64,000 bases of DNA. It comes from Larimichthys crocea (Eukaryota; Chordata; Actinopteri; Sciaenidae). Below the pieces are notes generated by a model. The model made no database searches, was not told the origin of the DNA, and saw only the letters and a list, made by a program, of their open reading frames with translations. Made by a program: the position numbers and the translations under genes. Where the stretch lies: assembly GCF_000972845.2 (NCBI RefSeq), contig NC_040027.1, positions 14,871,760 to 14,935,759 of the forward strand. The letters are read 5' to 3'. This document shows, one piece after another, positions 1 through 12,400 of this stretch; position 1 is the stretch's first letter, and every line of letters starts with the position of its first letter.

Positions 1-344
1 TCAGCATTTATTTCCTCCTCATTGTCATGGTAGCATTTCCAGTACAATAGACGTACTGATGTCTGAAACCTGAGAGCTGTGGCCGACTGTTTTCTTTCTG
101 CCGTTTTTCCTTCTCTTTATTCATATTAGTGTCATCCTTATTTTACTGTATTTGCTTTATAAGACAATTATGGACGTTTTGATTTGTGTGCAGATGCTGC
201 AGGCTATTTTTTCAGTTAATTTTAACGTGATTAAATGCACAATGAGCTCTTTTAACCCAGTTATGCTTTCCAATGACCCTACAGAGTTCAAATACAATAA
301 CTGGACCTTTTCTAGTGATCCACCATGACCTGTGGCTCTAGTAC
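1..344. other. AT-rich intron sequence
   Basis: Part of the farp2 intron leading to the off-window PH2 exons. No exon, repeat or RNA gene recognised. Confidence 0.6.
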
Positions 345-484
345 CTGGTTCATGCGCAGGTAATCAGTGAGAGAGAGGTTCTGGTTTCGGTACCAACAAA
401 CATGCGTGATGGTGTTTGGTCTTTGGCCCTGACCGAGGAGATAGCGAGGAGGAAGCTCTGGTGAGACAGCCGGAGAACCGAAGA
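345..484 (-). CDS. farp2: farp2 inter-PH exon, version B (probable mutually exclusive exon)
   Basis: A 140-nt exon between ccctctcag and gtacta, with the same phases as version A at both ends. It encodes a Pro-rich start ([16 protein letters not shown]) and then [17 protein letters not shown], clearly related to [12 protein letters not shown] of version A. If both exons were spliced together the frame would break and stop inside this exon. The open frame, good splice sites, matching phases and related sequence all support it as real. Whether it is used is not shown by sequence alone. Confidence 0.72.
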
Positions 485-3400
485 CTGAGAGGGTAAAGAG
501 ACAAAGGACGAAGAGAAAGTGTTAGCGTGTTAGCTTCAGAGAGGAATAAAAGGGAAAGAAAGAGCAGGTAGGAAGTCCTCCAGGTCTGTGGAGTAAGAAT
601 GTTAGTGTCAGACAAACATTATTAATATCCTATCAGTGCACAAGAACCAAGAACAAAGAGCCGTCCAGCAGGAGACAGTGGATCTAACAGTCACCAGGGG
701 GAGAAAGAGGGACGTGAGTGGAAACTGAAAGAGTTAGAAAGAGAAGGTGAAACACTGAGATGGATCCCAGAGCGATCACCGCGGTGAGTGTCAATATATA
801 TATGGTCTGTTCTTGTGTTTCTATATTCAGGGTGTGTGCGTGTGTGAATCTTAAAGTGGGCAGAGGAGGAGTACCTCCACAGCCAGGCTGTGATCGGACA
901 TAGACACACTGGTGTTGCGGTGCCAGCACACATGCATGGTGGTGTTGGCACGGTGGTGTGTCTGCTTGTCCAGTGATGTACGGGAGGAGTTCATGTCATC
1001 CTCCGACTCCTGCTCCAGAGAAACCTCGTCTGACGATCCTGAGGAAGGAGGTGGAGGACGATGAGGAGGAGGAGAGGAGAGGGGCGAGGAGGTGGGACAG
1101 GGAGTTGTTTGGAGGAAAGGGATTAACTTTACATTTGAATGCGGTGGGGAAAAAAAGCTTTTAAAACATAATTTTCTTATTTAACTGAGAAAAGAACAAC
1201 AACAATTGTTACACAGGACACTTTTCCGCACATCAACTACTTTACATCTTTAACTTATACTCAGGTCGATAGGAGCTCTTACGGTTGGAGTGATCGCCGA
1301 GTCCAGCGTCGAGAAAGATGCTCGATTTCTCTTGTGACTTCTTGGCCATGTCGATAGCAAGGTTCAGATCCTCAATCCACTTTCCCATCTCCACCTTAGA
1401 GCTGAAATCACAAACATACACACGGGAGACAGTTGAGACAGAGCGGCACCTAACTCAGTGTTACCATTATCAAAGAATATTCTACATAAATAATAAAATT
1501 ATTCCCAGATTACACAATTTAGTAAGCTTTCCTTCTTTGCGCTCCATGTCCTCTTGTATTGTTTATTTATACTGTATGTATTACAAATGTATAGTTTGTG
1601 TTAAATCTCTTTCTGCCAACATTGTCGTGCATACAGTCGTGGTCAGAGCACTGAATTACTATTATGATATTTTATGATATAATCATCCTAACTGCTGTTA
1701 AGTCAGAAATTGTTAATCAAAATGTGCTGAAAACAAACAAAAATAAAGAAATACAAACGATAAACTGGAGATGTTTTTACTTATATTCATCGACTGACGA
1801 TGAGTATCAACAATTATAATGATATATGGAATATATCTGATTCTCTGCAGACTAGAGAAAGACTACACTTTAACTTGTAGTCCACTGAAGGTCCTTCATA
1901 CCTGGCAGCCACTACAATGGTCCTCTGGGCAGAGTAGATGGTGAAGCAGTGGGGGACAGACCACTCATTCTCACTTTCCTCGACCTACAAACAAAAAGAG
2001 AAATCCAGAAAAGGTTAACCAAACATCGGAAGCATTCAATCTAAACACATTTGTTTAGCAATGAACCGTTTAAGCAGAGGGATGGAGGGGGAAACAGATC
2101 TGAGTCTGACTCATGTCACAGACAGACCTGCCAAAGAGCTTCTAGCGGAGCATCCATACGGGTCTGTGTTGAGGTAAACCATGATGCGCTCATGTCCCGT
2201 TTTTTTCCCCCATTTAGTATCAAGATCAAAACACACCTACGAGTTGAGTGTCACATTTAGATGATCCATGCTTTATTTTGGCTTGGTATACATCTACGAA
2301 CAGCTGCAAGGGCTGACATGATTCTGCATCTTGAGCAATCTTCTAGGTGTGCCTTTTTCTCATTTATGATTTGTCTACACAAGCATGGGAGAAGATGGGT
2401 AGGGTTCGGGCATCCAAGCTGGCAGAGCTCAGAGGACTTACCGGTGCGTCCAGCACTATGAGCTGCAGCCAGGAGTAAAGCAGAGACATGCAAAGTTAGG
2501 AGACCCAGGTGCTCCTGTCTTAACACACTGATCAGATCACACCCACAATACTAACCTACGCAGCTCACCATCAGATAACCGCATTCCTCTGATAGTGTAC
2601 CCAGAGCTGCAGTGGGATTTTTACAGGGCTGATGAAGTTACAAGAACTGAGCCAGAGCTTATATACTCACGATCATGCCATGAAGGGGCAGCTGGCCGTG
2701 CACTTTGAACTGATTGGTGGCTGTCACACCTTTACTTGTGTAGAGGAGCATGTCCGAGAACTGAAAACACAAACACAGAGACGCTTCGTTATTTCCAAGT
2801 CCGCTCATTTAAAAGCTTTTAAATCGTAGTTTAAGTGACAGTCGTTTTGTTCCAACCAGGAAAAACATTCTCTGCTGCAGTCCTTTCTTGGTAAGCTTGT
2901 ACAGACATCCTTCTCGTATGAACTCCTAAAAAACAAAAAACAGAAGAAGCTCGTCAGATGCTGTGTTACACTTTCAGGCAGTTTCCCAGCACCCCCTACC
3001 CTCTGCTCGATGTCATTGCACTCACCCTGCCTGGCGCTGTTAAGTTCTCTATACCGATCAGGTCTCTCTGCAGCTCTGTCAGCTTCTGGAAATTCTCCAG
3101 TCGGATCAAACTACTCTGGAGCTGAGTGGCTATGTCGGCAACTTCCTTCAGAGCCTCTGTGAGGAAAGAATAAATGATGTGAATACAAAATACGTTCAAT
3201 GGTAGATTCATCGTCAATTTGAAAATAAAGGGAAAAAAAGGTAAAAGTAATCAGATTTCCAAGAATAATTTTAAGTAAAACCACAAATGTGTAGCCAAGC
3301 ATCACTGGAAGAGTGGCAGCACTGAAAATATATTTATATACTTCATATATACCAAGATCAGACATCATAACATTGGTCCTGACAACTGTCAACCAGTTGT

Positions 3401-6400
3401 CGAACCTCTAGATTCAGATTGCAGATTAATGCGGGGTCTACATGTGTTATGTAGACTGGAAAAGGCTTACATCCTGCAGGGTGTACGTGTGCATGAATGC
3501 AGAGTTACTTCTCTAGTTTTGCTTACACAGAAGTGACACCAAAAGTTACATGAATTCTGATACGACTCTTCACACTTCCATCCGTGAGAGTTACGGAGAA
3601 CTGACCCTTGCAGTCGTCGTGATCGCGGTGTGTGGGAGAGTAATGCTTGCACAGTCGCTCCAGGATGAGTTTGTAGTGCATGAGGCGCTGGATGGGCTTG
3701 AGCAGGAATGTGTTGAGAGGCAGGTAGCAGACTTTCTGCAGCTCAAACTCTTTGTAGACCGTCTCCAGCTTCTTCAGCCTCTTGGTGGCTTTCTCCAGCT
3801 CGGTTAACACCTCGTCGTGCTTCTGTAGGTAGCTGGTGAATTCCTGAGGACAACGATAAAAATGTACAGCATGAAAAACAGGGTGGCAATCGAACATATA
3901 AAGGATGGGGGAGGTTTAATTAGAGAGCTAATCGTCACCTTAAGAGCACACATGTTCCTCAGCATCACATCACCGATCCTCTGGTAGTCTCCTTTGACAT
4001 GAGCATTCGAGCGTCCCTCCCTGAGGAAACACACATTTTGTCTTTATTGTCATCTCATTGGAGGTTTCCTGCACATCACACAGATGAACACTGAAGGAGC
4101 ACTCACCAGAGAGCCAGCCTCTGGTCTAACTCCTTGAGGAAGCCTCGGTGGAACTCGTAGATGGGGTCGATGTTAGAGAAGAGGAGAGTCATGAGGCCTT
4201 CAGGCATGGCGTTTTCTTTGATCACGGCGCTGCGAAACCACTGAGAACAGGACAGAGAGACTATTGATACATCTCCTGAGAGACTGGAAAGTAAACATGA
4301 TCGTACATGACTTGACTGATGACTGTGTCTTTCTTCATCAGGAGATTAACACGTTTTAAAATAAACATAAATGTATGACCAATTATGACGGGCAAAAAAC
4401 AAAAAAAACGACTCTGTTGCAATCCCATGTGACTCTTCAGCACCATGGGGCGTGAGAATTTTGTACCTTAACCATGACTCTTTCTCCTGACTGAGTGGAA
4501 ATCTGATATTTTCATATCACAGAAGAGGACAGCTTGTAGGAGTTTAGTGCTCTGCTCTGCAGGTGTGCTGTGCTGGACTGTAACTGTGCTGAGTAGTGAA
4601 CTGTGTATCATATTTCGACATAATATATCCCACATGCAGATTTCGTTGGTATATAAAATTTGTTTTTCAAATAAACTCACCACAGTGATGACCTCGAGGT
4701 CTTTCAGGTACGTTCGCTCTGTGGTCAGAATCTCTTTGGCAATGAAGTAGGCCTTGTCGGTGGGATATCGCTGAGGGAGACAAAAAAAAAAAAGAGGCAC
4801 AAGTTTAATAACTGAGCAATTGACATCATCCCCACCATGAGAAAAATCTAATCCATCACCTCCTCCTCCATTATACTGACAAAACAGTCTGGGTGCAGTG
4901 AGTTCTACTCTTTAAAAAAAGGGGTTGTGAGGCAGGGGTGAGCAGTGTACCTTCCTCCTGCCCTCTTCCTCCTCCTCTAGCCTGGCAGTGCTGCCCACCT
5001 CGCTCAGGATGGGGCTTTGCAGGGGTGACGGGGCCTGGCCCGGTAGGCTGAGGGTCGACATCTGGAAGGAGGGTGACAAGCAGAGGGGACCTTTGGAGTT
5101 GAAGGGCGAGAGCTGAGGACTGTCCACGACTGAATCTGTGATAGAAAAAACATAAAATTGTTGTTATAAGTCGAACAACTGATATCATAAAAACTAAAAC
5201 AAAAGATAATGGAATCACAAAAGGTTAATGGACTCTGCCCAAACGGGACAAACATGACCTTTTGAAATGGGTGGAGTTTAAGTCAATACACCTCTACAAG
5301 AAGTGGAACGAAACACAATAACGCTTCGGTAACAGTGTTACAAAATGTAACAGTGCATCCAGTCAAATTCATCTTCACCTAACCTGTTTTTCCACAATTA
5401 TTTTATTTCCCCTCAGAAACATGGTGCACGTTTGAACAAAAACAAGGGGTGAACGGTTCATCACACACGTCGGCCACAAATGAAAGGAGAGACGGCGGAG
5501 CAGACCAAAAGCAAGTAATGGTTCCCACATTTCCCCCCCCACTGCCATTGTTTTCAGAGCCCTCTCTGCAAGAACGACAAATGATTCATTGCCAACTTAT
5601 ACGAGCCCTGTTTCATTTCAAGAGAACCGGCTCTTGTGCTTTTGTTCTTGAGCGCAAGCTTTGCTACACAACAATCGAGGAGACAAAAAAAACAAAGCAG
5701 ATGAAACGCTGGGCTGTCCTCTTTTACTGAGTCACAGGTCAACACAGCTGTTCTTCCACTTCTAAACAGAGAGAGGGAAAAAAAAGAGTGGGGGAAGGCC
5801 GGGAGAGAGAGGAGGAGAGAGAGAAAAAAAAAGAAAGTCACTACTCGACCCGGAAATAATTGCTCATGCAAAGACTTATCAGGAATGTGGCTCGTCTGGA
5901 GGGCAAATAGTTGTTTATAGTTTATCTGAAGTGCCCCACAGGGAACGATATGAGGGGAAGAGAGCGGACGTCAGGCTCCACAGCAGGAGGACGAGGGTTT
6001 TGCTGTGGAATGACTTGGCACAAAGCCTGTCCAAACAGGGAGCACACACACACACACTTATACACACACACACACTCAGCTGGAATTAGGCTGAGGAATC
6101 TTGTGTACGAGTCCGACCCAACCCCCACCCCCCCAAAAAAAGTCTGTTTGTTGCCTCAAATTTAAAAAGGAAATCGACTGTGTGTGCTGACGTGCTGCGT
6201 CTCGTCTTCTGACTGTTACACCGATACTAAAAAAAAACTAAAAAGATAATCAAATTCTCTAAAAGAACATGAGCCATTCATTCAAAACCTAAAAAAAGAC
6301 TGGAGTAGGAGTCAAACAATGTGGACTATGTTGCTCCTGAGTTTCATTTAGTTTTCTAATCATTTGGAAGATGATAAAGCTAAAAAAAAAGAGAAAAAAA

Positions 6401-9400
6401 AGGCACATCTATACGCAATATTTGAGCATAAACCCCCAAAACCTCACGGGATTATTACATCACTGCTGTAAGAGTCTGGGTCTGAACACAGAGGTATATG
6501 ATCTGGACTGTGCACAATCCTGTGCAACACCACTGTTAGAGTTGGAAAGAATTACATCACTGTTGCGTCTTTGATTTCAGTCTGCATCCCAAAAAGAATT
6601 TTAAGTCTGACATTCATGGTACCCAAAAGTGATTACTTTATTCTTGAGAGTAAAACATACAAACATTAAGTACAGGGTTGTTTATAATAAGTCAATATAC
6701 ATGTTCAGGATTAAGTGATGATTACTTGATGCCTAAGTGCAGTTAGCTTAGCTGGTTATAATTGTCAGCCCGTCATTAATTAAATCTTTAGTTGAGATGT
6801 GGCAGGAAAAGAATCAAGGCAAAAAAAAAAGAAAGAAAAAAAAAGCCACCAAGACAAAACCTTTGATGGGATCGACCAACTCTACACGGCCTGCAAGGTA
6901 ACTGATGGCACCTGAAACAAAAGTCATGTTCAACACTCTCCAAGGTGACAACTGTTCACACTTGTGACTGTGGCCTTTCTATAAAAAGGAAAAATAAAAA
7001 CGGCTACACGCCATCCTTCAAAATGACAATGAGAATTGGTGAGTGTTTAATAATTATCTCTAAATTACTAAAGAGGAACCCTCTTCATTTAGACTGAGCC
7101 CCTTTTCCACAGAGATGTTTGCTGGAAACATCCCAAAGCTCTTGAGAAGTAAACAGGAACGTTACACCTGAGAAGTGCACGAGAAGAGCGAAAGTTAAGT
7201 AAGTGCTTTAAGGCACTGCAGTGCGAGACAAAAAGAAGACTGTGACGTACAGAAAGGGCAAAGTGAAGCCAAGTGAAGTCACCCTTCAGGCAGCTCAAAT
7301 AAAAAGGAAACAGACCCGACAAGTCAAGACTCTTTGTTTTAAGTAGGAAAAGACACCAGTGACTAAACAAAACACGACTGATTAGTTTGATAAAGAGAGT
7401 ATTAGTTTTTCAGGTTTAATGGCACAAGTAAATTCGTCTTATGGCAGACTTGATGACACCACAAACAGATCTGAAGCCTGGTGTCTGGGTAAACAAACGC
7501 ATGCTTGTAGGACTGACCACGTGACAGCAAACTATCCTTCCTATACCAATACTCAAAAAAACATCAAAAATCCAGCTAATATAAAAGAGAAGGATGTGCA
7601 AAAGACCCCCCATTTCCTTCCAATAAACAGAATACCACGTAGTACCCTGAAGATAGCTAATGCCAGAACCCCCAAACATGCTAAAAGCCACATGCCAGAG
7701 AAGAGACGACGCAACATGAATCTCTAACCGTGTCTGAAACTACAACATCCAAAAGGGTTTCCTGGAAGTTACGAACATTGATGGTTTCTAGCGTTGAAAA
7801 GCGCTACACGTATTCTATGTTTTAATAAGTACTATCGTGTCAGAGACTATTTTACATGATTTACTAAGTGCTGTAAGGTCGCTACAGAAACACAAACCCT
7901 TACAGACGTGTAAGATGATACATTCATTTTGTACAAAGTGGTGTACCTAATGGCTCATTAGTACACGGCTTACATTCTTTAACTTAGCTCAACATAAAGC
8001 AAAAAAAATAAAAATAAAAAGTTAGCTGGTGAGTTATTTTGGTGATTTCTACATGAATCTACTACATGCTGTAGATGTGCAGAATGCAGACACACACTTC
8101 AGCCAGCAGATGTCAGTGAAGCACAAAAGTGTGAATGGAAAAGCGGCTCCATGGCATGTCTTGTTTTTAACAATACAGGAGGAGGCCTGTGAGGATCAAT
8201 GAACCTCGACGACTCTCTGGTTTTATTTTTACCCTGAGATTGGAGACGATGGATTGGAAGGTGATTAATGATCACCAGCTACTGGAAAACTCTACACTGC
8301 ACAAGTAGTACCATCTAAGAAATGCCAGGTGAGTATTACTACTAGTAATAACAATGGTGGTGACGTATTTTAGTACTTTGTGATTAAGAAATCACATATT
8401 TAAGCTTACTTGTTGGTCAAGTCTTCGTTAAAATATAGGTAGAAAATCATTTTTAAAAAAAACTCTACATTACTTACAAATTTCCTTTAATCAGCTACGT
8501 GTTTCATTAAATCGAAACTATTAACCAGGCGATCAAATTGGAAGATGGATGCAGACATCCCGATTTAAATTACTATGAATTCAGCAAAAGGCAGGCAAAC
8601 ATAACAAGGCATTCCTATCCTAACACACCCATGAGTGTTTTAAAAGGATGGGAAATGTGTATTAAAAAAAAGATATAAAGCTTCCAAAGTAAAAGCACAA
8701 AGTGTTTTGCATTTACCAAAAATGTGATGAATGTTGCAGATAAGACAACTGAAAGAGGTCATTCAAGAATCTCATGAAAGTTGAGGCCAAAAAGGCAAGA
8801 TTCATGAGAAGGCAGGAGTGATTCAAAAAATAAAAGCACCACGCCCTGACTGTGGCAGGGGTACACCAGGTCAAATCACTGACGGAGAGGTTCTCCTCCA
8901 CTTCTCAGTAGAGGGAGCTCAAAATAAAAAGCATGTGACAGTTAATAAGTTTACACTACAAAGATTTGAATCAACAGACTGGAGTGCGGACTGGAGACAG
9001 ACACCAGCAGTCAAATTATCTGCTTTACATTTCACATGGTGGAACCATTTTTGTTATGATCCATCTTGTGATAAAAGTAGTGTGAATGTGAAAGGTGTCG
9101 TTGTGACTAAGGGTAAAATTGTATATTTAAAGAGTGATCTATGTTGTCGCTACTTATTAATTACAATGTCACAAAAGTGTCTATAATTTGGACAGCCCCC
9201 GACAGAGGCCTCAAGTGCTATAAGGATGCGATTTACATTTTAATATGAGGAGATCCAGAGGGGTCTGCGAGTGCCAGAGCCTGCAGGTTGTGGCATTGAA
9301 GGAGGAAACCTTCGATTCCACTGTTCCCCGTCAGTGGATTACTGTAAAACAGGTTCTGCTCAGGGGGGAGGACGCTGTCAGAGCCCCAGTCGGAGTCTGA

Positions 9401-12400
9401 ATCCGAGCTGCCGTTCCCGGAGCCCTCAGTGGCTGTGGGTGGGTAGCTGAGCTGCTCAAGCTGCTCCACCAGGTCACTGAACTGCACAGCAGAGCTGCTC
9501 TCAGATCGCACCGAGTACGCTGGGAAGTTGACCATCGAGCTGGCCTCTGACTGGATGTCGGAGCCTGGCAGGCGGAGCGAGGAGGAGTCGTTGCCTCCGT
9601 AACCCACCGACATGGACTCACCTGCAGAGCTAAGCCCCAGGTTGTCCAGGGAGCTGCACTCGGAGCGGTTGTTGACCAAGGAGCTGGTCTCAGAATGACC
9701 AACAATGCTATCAGGGAAAGGATTAGTATTCCCATTCAGGTCTTCAATGCCCACACTAAAGATCCTGTTTTTACTGAGGTCGGATTCCTCGACATAATCA
9801 AACTGATGTACTTTATCATCAAGCCCAAAAGAGAAGGCCTCCGCCCCCCCACCATAGAAGGAGATCTCAGTGGGATCATCATCTATGAACTCCTCAGTGA
9901 CATGCAGCGGTGAGTTAGACATTGAAAACATGGGATTCTGTTTTGTACGCAAAAGCTCCGCCTCAAAAGCCTCAGGTGTAAGAACCCCCTTCCTCTTCCC
10001 ACCACCCCCTCCCAACGAGCACCCGGTTCCCCTTCTCCCACCGTGCTCATTATCCTCATTGCCATTTTTGGAGGGCTGTGATTGGGACGTGCCACTCTCT
10101 ACACACACAAACAAGGGGCTGCAGTGTCCTGCTGCCTGATTGCTAGGGGCACCTTGAAAAGCGTAGTGAGATGGGGAAGCGGCCTTGAGAGGTTCTTCCA
10201 TCGGAGGGCTGGGGGGTCTGGTGGCTTGCAGAGGGGACTGAAGGTGCTGGAGTTGGTGCTGCTGGTGAGGCGCTGGAGACTGGCTCAGTGCGGACAAAGG
10301 CTGGAGCTGAGGTTGGTGTTCTGTTCGCGGGTGAATGCTAGAGATGTGTGCTGGGTAGAAGGACACAGTAGCGGAGGAAGGAGAGCCTGGGGCCCTGAGA
10401 CTGTCATTGAATGACAAGGTCTGAAACACAAACAAGACAAGGAAAAGAAGGAGTGGGGGAGGACAAAGAGGTGCAAGCAATAGAGAAGAGAAGAAGTACA
10501 TTAGTTTATTCATTAAAGTACAATCCAGGGATTATTTTTGCACAATTGTAGCCCCACTGACCTGTTTTGGCACATCTGTGGCGATGGAGCGAGCAGACAT
10601 TCGGATTTTACTGTTCCTCCTGAAAAAGAAACAATTTGATGGCAGAATTACAACCATGAATGCAGCATGGAAACATTTCTCAGTCAATACTTAAGAAGAA
10701 TTAGTAAGACAAACAATTTATCTTTCCAATAAACAGAGTGCATACTGTGTATGGAAACACACACCTCTGGTATGGCGTTCTCTTTGCTCCGTTTTCCCTG
10801 ACATACTCCACAAGTTGTTTCTGGGTTCTTCCACTGACAGAGAAGAGGTTTGAATTAAACACACCACATAATTCAACGTGAAACCCTGATGTTTCTATAA
10901 ACAAGCATTAAAGGTGACATATTTCTTTGTTTTAATGCCAGAAGTTAATACCTGTATCTGAAGGAAGACCCTCTCGTGAAGAGAATAGCTTTGGATTTGG
11001 GTTGGGGTTGGTCAAACAAACGGAAAAATGAGTGGTATTCCACACAGATCTTCCAAAAGATTTTACACTGGTCTCGACTAGCCATCATAAACTCGAGTGT
11101 GTCCTGATGGGGGCCCTAAAAACAGAAAGAGACAGACAATGAGATCACACAGTAAAACTAGTCTTCTTCACAGTGGATGTGGAATGTAAGACGGGTAAAA
11201 TAACAGACATCCAACTTTTTCAGAATAAAGATGTTAATTTTTCGTTAATACATACATGAACTTCTGGGTGGAGCTTGATCAAGAACCGTTTTCTCTTGAA
11301 ACTCAGTTTGCGAATCTTGGACCAGTTGAAAGTATTTATTTTTGTGTTGCCCTGGGAGAATAAGGAAAAAAAAAAGAAAACCCTTAGCAACACTGTTAGG
11401 GACTGTAGGTCACATCAACAAAAGAGATGCTGGTATGAGTACTTACCTGAAAAACCTGAAGCCCCATATGAGAAACAGCCAGATTAATTTTGGTGCCTTC
11501 CCGGTCAGCTGCTGGGTGGAAACGGACACCATACATCTCCAGTTTACGGGCAATCTCCAGGATTTGGAAATCTGATTCAGCTGGAGTGTGGCCTCTGGAG
11601 TAGACAATAAAACACATCAACACTTGTGAGTAAAAAAGTGCCACCTGGCACAAAGTCACAACTGACTCAAAGCGAAAAGTCAGATTTCCTGATTCATGCT
11701 CAGTTTTAGTCAGAGCCCTATTGGATCCAATGCTTTGGTTGACACGGTTAACCATGTAATGCTAATACACAGACTAGAAAAGTGTGATAACCTTTAAACA
11801 CTGCCCTGCATTGGTTCAAAACCTCTGTGTCCTAAACAGAAACTTTTATTCAACTATATATCCAAACAGACGAACATGGAGTTCCCCAAGGCTCAACACT
11901 TGAGCCTCTTTAATTTAACCTTTACATGGTTCCATTAGACCAAAATCAATCAATTTAATTATTATAACTCTGCAGACAACACCCATCTAACTAAATAACT
12001 ATGCTAATTTTCTCAGTAGTTGCACTAAATAAATTGATGATTGCCTTCAAGTTCTTCAGCTAAAACAAGCAACACACAGGTAAAAAGAAGAGGTGTTCAT
12101 CTCAATCCTCAGAACCAGGTGACTAGGTAATGTAATCTCACATAGATTTAGTAACAGAGGCGTCCTAAACAAATGAAACTGGAACAAGGAAATGGGAGAA
12201 AATAAATGAATACACCGCAACTCTTAAGGCACACTGGAAATCAGAGCTGAGACTAAGCATTACATCTAAACATATTGTTGCACACCTATAAAAAGAAAAA
12301 TCACTATTTTGGACCTTGCTCCACACTCCAAACTCACTTTTATTTATTTACAGACTGACATTACTGAAGGGTTTAGTCTGGTTTTGATTCTCCAACATAT

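Noticed and set aside
691..951. Open frame between the two alternative farp2 exons, considered as a third exon
   Set aside because: It overlaps version A in the wrong frame and has no acceptor/donor pair giving compatible phases.
8818..9186. 122-codon plus-strand frame opposite farp2
   Set aside because: No homology I recognise, no promoter or poly(A) logic, and it overlaps a likely farp2 3' UTR or intron.
9331..9735. 134-codon minus-strand frame overlapping the farp2 linker exon
   Set aside because: A shadow frame caused by the biased composition of the real farp2 frame; no start or domain of its own.
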